Source: Deinococcales bacterium (GTDB taxonomy: Bacteria; Deinococcota; Deinococci; Deinococcales; Deinococcaceae). From it: a stretch of 10,364 bases of DNA. The first letter of the stretch is position 1. Each line of letters opens with the position of its first letter. Shown one piece after another: positions 1 to 6,313 of the stretch. The stretch spans positions 1-10,364 of the forward strand of contig JANYFS010000433.1 in assembly GCA_025359705.1 (NCBI GenBank), given 5' to 3'. The notes under the pieces were generated by a model. That model worked only from the letters and a program-made list of their open reading frames with translations, had not been told where the DNA came from and did no database searches. A program made the position numbers and the translations under genes.

Positions 1-139
1 AGAATTTGGCTGATATAGGAGAGGCCACCATAACCCACAATGCACTTTCAACGGCAGCATATCGGCGGCGATCTTTTTCACTCAAAGAATGATAGAGACG
101 TTGCATGAGGTGTTCCACTTGGGGGGTGTAGGCTTCCAT
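1..139 (-). mobile_element. IS transposase, N-terminal fragment with apparent frameshift, cut by the window edge
   Basis: Reading the minus strand from ATG at 139-137 gives a protein starting MEAYTPQVEHLMQRLYHSLS, followed by EKDRRRYAAVE. This resembles the N terminus of IS transposases of the ISAzo13 / Rhodopirellula type, in which a 'LSEKDRRRYAAVEA' helix is followed by 'LGYGG-SYIS' and a helix-turn-helix. That second block is also present (VGYGGLSYISQI), but in another frame from base 38 leftward, so one base appears to be missing near 38-41. There is no slippery heptamer at that point, so programmed frameshifting is unlikely; decay or a sequence error fits better. AGGA lies 8 bases before the ATG (bases 148-151). 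No stop occurs in either frame before the left edge. The family name comes from memory of the motif and is tentative; transposase identity is fairly likely. Confidence 0.6.
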
Positions 140-223
140 GGATTTATCCTAAACCCCTCAGGCTTGCTTGGGGCAAATCGGGAAGTTATTTCATCCCCGT
201 TCCTAAGCTCGAGAAGGCGGTTT

Positions 224-2155
224 ATGCACCCTACTTTGATTCCACGTACCGTTTTATTTGGCAATCCCGAACGCACCCAGGTGCGTTTAAGTCCCGATGG
301 TCAGCATGTTTCGTTTCTTGCACCCTTGCACGGTATACAAAACATTTGGATCGCCCCGATTGAAAATCCCAGTGCCGCTCGAGCCATTACCCAAGCCACG
401 GGTCGGGGAATTCCGTTTACGCTATGGCTCCATACCAACCAGCATATTCTCTATATGCAAGACCGTGCTGGAGACGAAAACTGGCGTTTGTACAGCGTAG
501 ATATTGCTACCCTTGAGGAACAGGATCTCACTCCGCTTGAGGGGGTTCAAGCCCAGTTTGATAGTTTAAGTGAACGTTTTCCTGATGAAATTATCGTTGG
601 TTTAAATAACCGCGTACCCCAATTGCACGATCTGTATATTATCAATATCCGCACCGCAGAACGGCGTTTGCTCCTCGAGAATGATCTGGGGTTTGTAAGC
701 TTTATTTGTGACCATGATTATCAGGTGCGCTTTGGAATTCGAGTGAATCCCGACGGCAGTGCGGATGTGTCTCAGCGTGTTCGTGATAATCCAGGCAATG
801 ACTGGGAGTTTTTCTCGAATATCCCAGACAAAGATTATATTACCTCTGGATTACTGGGTATTGATGGTACAGGACAGATTCTTTACATCGCTGACTCTCG
901 AGAGCGCAACACCAGCGCCTTATTTGCTCATAATTTACAAACAAAGGTTTCCACTTTGCTGGCAGAGGATGCTCGAGCGGATTGGAGCAAGTGGTTAGTA
1001 CATCCTACCGAACATACGGTACAGGCGGCTTCATTTAACTATGAACGCGAGCATTGGCATATTTTGGATGATCGGATCAAAGACGATTTTGCATATTTGC
1101 AAAGCGTTATCTCTGGTGAAAGTAATATCACCAGCCGTACCCAAGATGACCAACATTGGCTGGTAACGGCCTCGAGTGATCAAGCTCCCGTGCGTTATTA
1201 CCACTATGACCGCGCCGCTCAAATAACCCACTTTTTGTTCACAGATCGCCCCATCCTCGAGCACTACACCCTCGCAGCTATGCAACCCCAACTCATCCAA
1301 ACCCGCGATGGCCTCGAGATGGTCTGTTACCTGACCCTTCCCGTGGGCAGTACCACCCCAGTTCCTCTGATTGTGTTGGTTCACGGTGGCCCTTGGTCGC
1401 GGGATGCTTGGGGCTACAGTGCCACAGTTCAATGGTTGGCAAACCGTGGCTATGCGGTGTTGCAAGTAAATTTCAGGGCTTCGACGGGTTTTGGCAAAGC
1501 CATGACCAATGCGGGTGATCTCGAGTGGGGCCGCAAAATGCATGATGATTTGCTGGATGCCGTGGACTGGGTGGTAAACGCAGGCATAACCCACAGCGAT
1601 ACCGTGGCAATCATGGGTGGAAGTTATGGTGGTTATGCCACACTCGCGGGTTTAACCCTAACCCCCGACCGTTTTGTATGTGGGGTGGATATTGTTGGCC
1701 CTTCCAATCTGCAAACCTTGCTCGAGTCCATTCCACCGTATTGGGAACCGATGATCGCTCAGTTGCGAAACCGCGTGGGCAACAATACCACCCCCGAGGG
1801 TCAGGCACTTTTAACCGAGCGCTCCCCCTTAACCCACGTCTCGAGCATTCAAAAACCACTTTTGATTGGGCAAGGTGCCAATGACCCTCGAGTGAAACAA
1901 GCCGAATCGGATCAAATTGTGGCTGCCATGAACGAAAAAAACATTCCTGTGACTTACGTTGTGTTCCCCGATGAGGGTCACGGTTTTGCCCGTCCAGAAA
2001 ATAACCAAGCATTTTATGCGATCACCGAGGCATTTTTGGCCCAACATTTGGGGGGGCGCTGCGAGGCCATCGGGACGGATTTTCAAGGCTCAAGTGTACA
2101 AATTCTTCAGGGGATTGAAGGCATTCCAGGAGCGATTGAAGCGCTTCAGACCTAA
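224..2155 (+). CDS. S9-family serine peptidase (prolyl oligopeptidase / acylaminoacyl peptidase type)
   Basis: This 643-residue protein is probably a cytoplasmic peptidase that cleaves short peptides, releasing dipeptides or acyl-amino acids. The N-terminal ~380 residues carry beta-propeller-like repeats (RLSPDGQHVSFLAP near 25, GDENWRLYSVD near 88). The C-terminal ~260 residues form the alpha/beta hydrolase domain. The oxyanion region is HGGPWSRDAWG. The nucleophile is Ser467 in GGSYGGY, with Asp554 in GANDPRV and His586 in DEGHGFA, so the triad is complete and the length is normal for the family. The frame is open upstream to base 89, but those residues are low-complexity and not family-like. 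The ATG at 224, preceded by AGAAGG six bases away, begins at the conserved LIPR-VLFGNPER segment. No signal peptide is seen. It diverges from the transposase fragment, so its promoter may lie in or beside IS sequence. Exact substrate specificity cannot be read from the sequence. Confidence 0.93.
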   Translation: MHPTLIPRTVLFGNPERTQVRLSPDGQHVSFLAPLHGIQNIWIAPIENPSAARAITQATGRGIPFTLWLHTNQHILYMQDRAGDENWRLYSVDIATLEEQDLTPLEGVQAQFDSLSERFPDEIIVGLNNRVPQLHDLYIINIRTAERRLLLENDLGFVSFICDHDYQVRFGIRVNPDGSADVSQRVRDNPGNDWEFFSNIPDKDYITSGLLGIDGTGQILYIADSRERNTSALFAHNLQTKVSTLLAEDARADWSKWLVHPTEHTVQAASFNYEREHWHILDDRIKDDFAYLQSVISGESNITSRTQDDQHWLVTASSDQAPVRYYHYDRAAQITHFLFTDRPILEHYTLAAMQPQLIQTRDGLEMVCYLTLPVGSTTPVPLIVLVHGGPWSRDAWGYSATVQWLANRGYAVLQVNFRASTGFGKAMTNAGDLEWGRKMHDDLLDAVDWVVNAGITHSDTVAIMGGSYGGYATLAGLTLTPDRFVCGVDIVGPSNLQTLLESIPPYWEPMIAQLRNRVGNNTTPEGQALLTERSPLTHVSSIQKPLLIGQGANDPRVKQAESDQIVAAMNEKNIPVTYVVFPDEGHGFARPENNQAFYAITEAFLAQHLGGRCEAIGTDFQGSSVQILQGIEGIPGAIEALQT

Positions 2156-2174
2156 TCCCTTCAGTGGATTTAGA

Positions 2175-2203
2175 GCAGGTGTCCTCGAAAAAAAGGAGCC
2201 TGC
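2175..2203. terminator. Hairpin downstream of the S9 peptidase gene, possible terminator
   Basis: GCAGG-tg-TCCT pairs with AGGA-g-CCTGC across an 8-base loop (CGAAAAAA), 20 bases after the peptidase stop codon. There is a small internal mismatch and no T-run after the stem on either strand. This makes it a weak candidate for a factor-independent terminator; it may only be a 3'-end stabilising hairpin. Confidence 0.28.
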
Positions 2204-2281
2204 CTACCCCTACAACACGTTTGAAATAGGTGGGCGGAAAATCGATGATATTTTCGTATAGCACGGCTTAGTTTGCATTCT

Positions 2282-2319
2282 GGCCTTATGAAAGAGGTCT
2301 AATTCACATTCATAAGGCC
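2282..2319. terminator. Perfect 11-bp inverted repeat between convergent genes, possible bidirectional terminator
   Basis: GGCCTTATGAA (2282-2292) and TTCATAAGGCC (2309-2319) are perfect inverted repeats separated by 16 bases. The right arm overlaps the last codons and the TGA stop (2310-2312) of the minus-strand gene. The position between two converging genes suggests transcript ends. Neither strand has a T-run after the stem, so classical intrinsic termination is not proven. A protein-binding site or 3'-end stabiliser is the alternative. Confidence 0.4.
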
Positions 2320-2837
2320 CGACTGTGCTGAATCCACAGGGGAATCGCCTGTTTAAACTGGGTCACCCAAGGTTCTTTATCAGTGAAATAGATCAAACTC
2401 GAGGGGTTAGGCAACATCAAGCCATCCCCAGTGATCAGGTACTTATCGGTGAGCAAAAAGGGTTGCTCGAGCAGTTCTGGAGCCATTCGGAGTTGCATTT
2501 TGAACTGTTGCAATTGTCTAAAAATGGGCGCTTTACAGCTCGAGCCACAGATGATCACAATGGCCTTGCCCTTTTGCTGTTGTTGCACCAATAACTTCGC
2601 CAGATCTGCATTCATCTCACTACCGATGTATAGCAAAGACTTACTTGGCTCGAGGATGGAACCCAGAGCCGCGCTCGAGGTTTTGAGGAAACCCGCTGGA
2701 GTGAGGTCTTTGGACATCTGCGCTCGAGGGGGAATTTTGTTGGTAGGCGTGTTGTACTGGGCCAGACTCGAGCCAAACAGACTCGAGCCAAGTAGTGCTG
2801 TGGTTGCCAGTATCAATGAAAATGCAGTTCTAAACAT
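2310..2837 (-). CDS. Exported single-domain phospholipase-D-like protein with degenerate HKD motif
   Basis: A 175-residue protein. Residues 1-26 form a signal peptide (hydrophobic core, then GSSLAQ), so it should be periplasmic or secreted. Residues ~60-170 follow the order of single-domain PLD nucleases such as Nuc of IncN plasmid pKM101: a strand (KSLLYIGS), a helix (ADLAKLLVQQQQKG), a strand (AIVIICG), then the motif region. In Nuc that motif is HxKxxxxD followed by TGS. Here the matching residues are E124, P126 and D131, followed by TGD, so the histidine and lysine are missing and phosphodiesterase activity is not expected. Cys97 and Cys101 could form a disulfide. ATG at 2837 overlaps the TGA of the preceding gene (TGATG). 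A TTG one codon upstream (2840) has a better-spaced AAGGA and would add one residue. The PLD assignment rests on pattern reading by eye and is moderate; the export signal is clear. Confidence 0.7.
   Translation of the reverse strand: MFRTAFSLILATTALLGSSLFGSSLAQYNTPTNKIPPRAQMSKDLTPAGFLKTSSAALGSILEPSKSLLYIGSEMNADLAKLLVQQQQKGKAIVIICGSSCKAPIFRQLQQFKMQLRMAPELLEQPFLLTDKYLITGDGLMLPNPSSLIYFTDKEPWVTQFKQAIPLWIQHSRAL
2763..2792 (-). repeat. Two-copy 15-bp tandem repeat inside a signal peptide
   Basis: CAGACTCGAGCCAAA (2763-2777) is followed directly by CAGACTCGAGCCAAG (2778-2792), differing only in the last base. Each copy carries one CTCGAG. Being 15 bp long, the duplication keeps frame and encodes a repeated five-residue block, GSSLF then GSSLA, in the end of the signal peptide of the PLD-like protein. 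Confidence 0.85.
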
Positions 2838-4588
2838 CAATTTCCCGTTCCTTTATCTTTGCTATCCGCTTTGAGGATCAATGGATCACCCTCGAGCATG
2901 GGGATTCGGTATCCCTCCGCCACCGTTGTAGTGAAGGAGTGAACTCGAGGCACGCTGTACCCCATGATTCCCGCCCAAGTCGGCAAGACCACACAGCCCA
3001 CTGGCGAGACCACTGCATCAGGTGCCAATTTGTCTTTCGCCATGTTGATCGGGGTAGACCAAGCCGAAATATTGGGAGGCCACGGGTTGACGAAAAAATG
3101 CAGCGTGGTGGCCCAATACCGCGTAGGTCTTACGTCGGCTAGGGTATCCCAGCTTGCATAGGACTCGAGGAAGGTGGCATAACCCATTTTTTCTTGCTCA
3201 TCTAAGGTTCCAGGCTCAACCCAGCGTTTGAGCTCTTCAAACCGAAACTTGCCTGGATAGTGATCCTGAAATTCGTCCGCTTTGCCTCCAGGCGCTTTTG
3301 ATTTAAAGTAATCTTTGGCTTTTTTAATCTCTTCGTCATCGTCAAGTTTGCCCGCCAAACGCAGCCATTTATCCTTGGGGTTTTCATCTTTGGCAAAGAC
3401 CGCAGTCTCGTCCCCCCAAATCGGTGCAAATAACACACCGGTATGCAGGCCATGCCACGAGAACAAACCATCCCAGTTCAGCGCCATCGGCATTTTTTCG
3501 TAAACATGCTTATACGCTGCCAAGAGGTATTTCTGATACCTCGAGACATTGCGGTTACAGGCGTTTTGGGTTCTCGAGCGAATCTCGCCTTCATTGATGT
3601 ATTGAGGCCACGGAAAATTGGGAGTGAGCGGATTGGTCACACACCCCGCTGGAGAACAAAATTCGCTCGAGGGAATGTAGGTCAATGGAATATCAGAAAT
3701 GCCCGCACTTACCCCATCACAGTATGTATTGGCTTTGACTCGAGGCAATAGTGCGCCCAACACGCTCGAGGCTAAACCTTCGCCACTGTCCAAATCCCCA
3801 CCAGGCTCGGTGGTGCTGAGTTTTTTAGGTACGTGATAATCGGGTGCAAAGTAGCCCTTGGGAACGATGGTACCAAATGCGGGGTTGGGAAAGTCCTCAA
3901 ACATCGGCAAACCCAACAGTTTGTTGATCCCCTCCTTGGCAGGATCAGTCAAGAACTTGGTGACACAGGCCGTGCCGTAATAGTCATAGGGAAAGGCGAT
4001 GTTGAGGATATTGTCCAGTGTGCCCGTATTCAAACTTACCTGCACATGCCACCTCGAGGCTTCTTGGAAGATCAGCCATTTGCGGCGTAGTTCTCCTGAA
4101 ATCTCAGTGGCATAGGTAAACCCTGTTTTTTGAGGATCGGAAAAGTCCCTAAGATACGGCACAGTGGTGATGCTGCGGTCTTTAGCATTGACCAGTTCGG
4201 TAAATGCTCCAATCGAGGCAATATTCACCGCTTTCGCCAAAGAAACCTTGATCTCGAGCAAGTCTTTGATGATGGGCAACCCTTTGAGAAAACCCAAACC
4301 ATTGGTCACCCAATCATCTACCGCTGGAATCATGCGGGCCAGATCGAGCAAAGGAACCTGATCCACCAGATCCTCGAGGGAAGGAATTTTAGGAATAATC
4401 CCTTCAATGATCTTGGGAGGGTTTTTATCCACATAGGACAAACGACCATCGGTTTGATCTTCGGCTCGAGTGGTCTGGGAAAAGGTGAAGCCAATCAGCA
4501 AGGCAGTCAAAATCAAAGTTATTTTTCGAGTCTGCTTTTTGACGGTTTTCCAATTCTTGCGGGTGGGTGGTGGTATTTTTTGAGCCAT
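2837..4588 (-). CDS. Exported 583-residue protein of unknown function, six cysteines
   Basis: I do not recognise the family. The N terminus is basic (RKNWKTVKKQTRK), followed by a hydrophobic stretch ITLILTALLIGFTFS and a likely cleavage site after TTRA at residue 42, so the protein is exported. The mature part has six cysteines (208, 290, 311, 316, 344, 532) that could pair in an oxidising compartment. Aromatic, proline-rich segments (PNFPWPQY near 325, HFFVNPWPP near 500) and a highly charged region (~394-465) are also present. Start choice: the frame is open to a TTG at 4663, but the ATG at 4588 has AGAGG nine bases upstream and puts the signal peptide at the N terminus. It sits between a VirB9-like gene and a PLD-like gene and overlaps the latter, so they are probably co-translated. 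Position suggests a conjugation- or secretion-related envelope component such as a TraU analogue, but no diagnostic motif supports that. Confidence 0.85.
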   Translation of the reverse strand: MAQKIPPPTRKNWKTVKKQTRKITLILTALLIGFTFSQTTRAEDQTDGRLSYVDKNPPKIIEGIIPKIPSLEDLVDQVPLLDLARMIPAVDDWVTNGLGFLKGLPIIKDLLEIKVSLAKAVNIASIGAFTELVNAKDRSITTVPYLRDFSDPQKTGFTYATEISGELRRKWLIFQEASRWHVQVSLNTGTLDNILNIAFPYDYYGTACVTKFLTDPAKEGINKLLGLPMFEDFPNPAFGTIVPKGYFAPDYHVPKKLSTTEPGGDLDSGEGLASSVLGALLPRVKANTYCDGVSAGISDIPLTYIPSSEFCSPAGCVTNPLTPNFPWPQYINEGEIRSRTQNACNRNVSRYQKYLLAAYKHVYEKMPMALNWDGLFSWHGLHTGVLFAPIWGDETAVFAKDENPKDKWLRLAGKLDDDEEIKKAKDYFKSKAPGGKADEFQDHYPGKFRFEELKRWVEPGTLDEQEKMGYATFLESYASWDTLADVRPTRYWATTLHFFVNPWPPNISAWSTPINMAKDKLAPDAVVSPVGCVVLPTWAGIMGYSVPRVHSFTTTVAEGYRIPMLEGDPLILKADSKDKGTGN

Positions 4589-4614
4589 ATTTAAACCTCT
4601 AAACCTCGAGTATG

Positions 4615-4648
4615 AAAAACGCTCGAGCCAAAACAGAGCGCTCGAGCG
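4615..4648 (-). terminator. CTCGAG-based intrinsic terminator or attenuator inside the gene cluster
   Basis: On the minus strand CGCTCGAGC (4648-4640) pairs perfectly with GCTCGAGCG (4628-4620) over nine base pairs with an 11-base loop, and is followed at once by TTTTT (4619-4615). This has the form of a factor-independent terminator. It lies 18 bases after the stop of the VirB9-like gene and 26 bases before the ATG of the next gene, with no room for a conventional promoter between, so partial read-through (attenuation) is more likely than a full stop. Each arm contains one CTCGAG. Each CTCGAG is also self-complementary, so small competing hairpins can form. Confidence 0.65.
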
Positions 4649-4666
4649 GGGTATTGAAGTCAATGT

Positions 4667-5695
4667 TTAAGAAGCTGGGACAGTAATTTTACGATTGAGG
4701 ACGTAGTTTTGCCCATCGGTTTTAAAGCCCATATGCAGGGTAATTTCACCGCTCGAGGCTCCCAGAATCTGAATCATGCCTTGATCAAAGCTGTTGGGAT
4801 TGAGTACGCCGTATCCCGAACGCATCAGGATGAATTTGACGGGTTTTCCCTCTGCCAAAACTTGAATCTGGTTGCGATTGGAGAGGAACTTTTGATTACC
4901 CGTATTGACGAAGTGGTACTGGATTATCCAGATATTGCCTTGCTGGAGCAAAGCGGTGTCCACCTTGACCTCATTGGGTAGGGTGTTGCTGGAGGTTTCT
5001 TGGAGTTGCCCTCTGACCTCGAGCGCAGCCTTAATACTGCTCGAGGGTTTAAGGCTAGTGCTGAGGGTGACTCGAGGTTGTTTGACCACTTTGGTGATGG
5101 AGGCAGGTGTGGGGAGAGTTTCGGGTGTTTCAGATGCTTCAGGTGCGCTCGAGGGTTCTACCACAGCGGGTTTGAGGGGTTTGGGCGTGATTTTGGGCGT
5201 TTTGGGTAGGGTATAGGTTTTGGGAGCGGGTGCAACCAAAGCCACGCTCGAGGGGGCAAGTTCGGTGTCATTGGCGAGGGGCATTATTTTGTCACCCGAT
5301 TGCCGAATCTCGTAGCGGCGGGTCAGGGGTTCATTGGCGCGGATGACCAGCTTAAAAGACAAACGCAAACCACTGAGGGTAGTGATGGTCAAATCAGTGT
5401 TTCCAGCGGACTTTTGCGCTCTTAGGGTAAAGCTGGAGTCCCCAGGCTCGAGGGCAAAGAGGCTGGAGTCACCCGTTTCAATCTTGTCGATTTGTTCCTC
5501 GAGGACGACGCTTGTTTGGAAGGAAGGCGATAAAAGCAGCACGCCTTGAGCGGCTTCAAAGTCTTTGAAGTAATAGACGATGGGCTTGTTGCTGATCAGG
5601 TTCCCTCGAGTGCTGTTGTCGGTGGCGACGACGGGGGTGGAGAGGGAAAAGGTTAAGAGCAACAGGGAGGTGAGTGAAATCATCGACTTTTTCAT
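4667..5695 (-). CDS. Exported VirB9/TrbG-like protein (T4SS core-like N domain, proline-rich linker, C-terminal beta domain)
   Basis: A 342-residue protein. Residues 1-24 are a typical signal peptide (MKKSMISL, hydrophobic core, PVVA|T). Residues ~38-132 resemble the N-terminal beta domain of VirB9/TrbG/CagX and Bacteroides TraN: a strand (TSVVLEEQIDKIETGDSSLF), then LEPGDSSFTLRAQ and AGNTDLTITT before SFKLVI and YEIRQ. Residues ~148-200 are a Pro/Ala/Thr/Ser-rich linker. Residues ~240-342 form a second beta-rich domain (WIIQYHFVNTGNQKF, NRNQIQVLAEGKPVKF), reminiscent in layout of the TraN/DUF4138 C-terminal domain but not of classical VirB9. VirB9 proteins build the periplasmic/outer-membrane ring of type IV secretion systems, so a structural envelope role is inferred. 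No obvious Shine-Dalgarno precedes the ATG. The related N domain of secretin or pilus-assembly proteins (CpaC type) is the main alternative. Confidence 0.75.
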   Translation of the reverse strand: MKKSMISLTSLLLLTFSLSTPVVATDNSTRGNLISNKPIVYYFKDFEAAQGVLLLSPSFQTSVVLEEQIDKIETGDSSLFALEPGDSSFTLRAQKSAGNTDLTITTLSGLRLSFKLVIRANEPLTRRYEIRQSGDKIMPLANDTELAPSSVALVAPAPKTYTLPKTPKITPKPLKPAVVEPSSAPEASETPETLPTPASITKVVKQPRVTLSTSLKPSSSIKAALEVRGQLQETSSNTLPNEVKVDTALLQQGNIWIIQYHFVNTGNQKFLSNRNQIQVLAEGKPVKFILMRSGYGVLNPNSFDQGMIQILGASSGEITLHMGFKTDGQNYVLNRKITVPAS

Positions 5696-5758
5696 GTCTA
5701 CATGTTTACATAAATTTATTTGTTTTTCAAGATTTATTAGAATTTGATGTATATGAGA

Positions 5759-5764
5759 ATTATA
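5759..5764 (-). promoter_or_regulatory. Candidate -10 box for the VirB9-like gene
   Basis: The minus strand reads a perfect TATAAT here in a very A+T-rich intergenic region, placing a start site about 57 bases upstream of the ATG at 5695. No convincing TTGACA-like -35 lies 16-18 bases upstream. In DNA this A+T-rich a TATAAT can arise by chance, so support is moderate. Confidence 0.4.
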
Positions 5765-5863
5765 GAGAAAACGTTTCTACGAGCTTTTTTGTGTCTGAGA
5801 TTGTTTTTATGTTTTTACCTTACGTGTTTTCTAAATTAACATCTATTCATTTTTATTTTTATT

Positions 5864-5872
5864 TGTTAGTAT
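5864..5872 (+). promoter_or_regulatory. Extended -10 promoter placed for a leaderless start
   Basis: TG-t-TAGTAT is an extended -10 element ending six bases before the ATG at 5879. Transcription starting about seven bases downstream would begin at the start codon itself. The only Shine-Dalgarno-like string, GGAG (5873-5876), is two bases from the ATG, too close for normal use, which favours leaderless translation. No good -35 is visible. Confidence 0.45.
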
Positions 5873-5878
5873 GGAGAT

Positions 5879-6313
5879 ATGTCCAAAGAGCAAGGTAAAA
5901 ACAACCCGCAATTTCGGGATCTCCGCACCATTGTGGAGGATCTACAAGAAGCGTTTACCACCCTCGAGGATCGGCAGAAGTTCGTTCGGAACTTTCGAGC
6001 CAAAATCTATGATGGGGTGGTGGAGGCGCTGGATATTGCCCAGTATTTTGACTTAATGGATTTTCAGATCAAAGGACGAAATGGGAATTGTGTGCGGAAT
6101 TTGATTGTGGCAGTAACCCCCGAGGTGGAAGCCTATCTCGAGGAACAAAAACGCAAACACACCCCGCTTAACGCCACTGCCGAAGATTTTCAATCTGGAC
6201 GCTTAGATTTTTTTGAGTTGGTCGCCAAACAAAAAAAGATACGTGATGATGTTGCGGTGGTTCACAAGCCTCGAGGTCGTCCCAAAAAAGTGAAGACCCC
6301 TACCCCTGTCTAA
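5879..6313 (+). CDS. Small protein with C-terminal AT-hook-like tail, possible DNA-binding protein
   Basis: A 144-residue protein of unrecognised family. Residues ~10-60 look alpha-helical and charged (FRDLRTIVEDLQEAF, VVEALDIAQYF). Residues 60-125 are mixed (LIVAVTPEVEAYLEEQKRK). The tail KPRGRPKKVK (130-139) contains the RGRP core of AT-hook motifs, which bind the minor groove of A+T-rich DNA. The gene is divergent from the exported-protein cluster across a markedly A+T-rich 183-bp region, so binding there, as a regulator or nucleoid-type protein, is an attractive inference but unproven. The ATG at 5879 is the first start after an in-frame TAG at 5867 and is likely leaderless. Its TAA overlaps the stop codon of the converging gene. 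It carries three CTCGAG copies. Confidence 0.75.
   Translation: MSKEQGKNNPQFRDLRTIVEDLQEAFTTLEDRQKFVRNFRAKIYDGVVEALDIAQYFDLMDFQIKGRNGNCVRNLIVAVTPEVEAYLEEQKRKHTPLNATAEDFQSGRLDFFELVAKQKKIRDDVAVVHKPRGRPKKVKTPTPV

Noticed and set aside
89..223. 45-codon upstream extension of the S9 peptidase frame, starting at ATG 89
   Set aside because: It covers the IS fragment region, reads as unconvincing protein, and the ATG at 224 has a good Shine-Dalgarno and starts at the conserved family N terminus.
1031..1594. 187-codon minus-strand open frame inside the peptidase gene
   Set aside because: Antisense shadow of the catalytic-domain coding sequence, with no start signal and no protein-like features.
4130..4594. 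154-codon plus-strand open frame opposite the 583-residue gene
   Set aside because: Opposite a gene with a signal peptide and strong start; composition (many Gln, Asn, Ile, Gly) is typical of an antisense frame.
4589..4663. 25-codon upstream extension of the 583-residue gene to a TTG start
   Set aside because: It runs through the terminator hairpin and three CTCGAG copies, and would bury the signal peptide; the ATG at 4588 has AGAGG at good spacing.
5695..5710. Imperfect palindrome TGTCTACATGTTTACA at the VirB9-like start, sharing CTACATGT with 7222-7229
   Set aside because: The shared eight bases lie in low-complexity A+T-rich DNA and the second copy belongs to a terminator-like hairpin, so I do not call it an operator.
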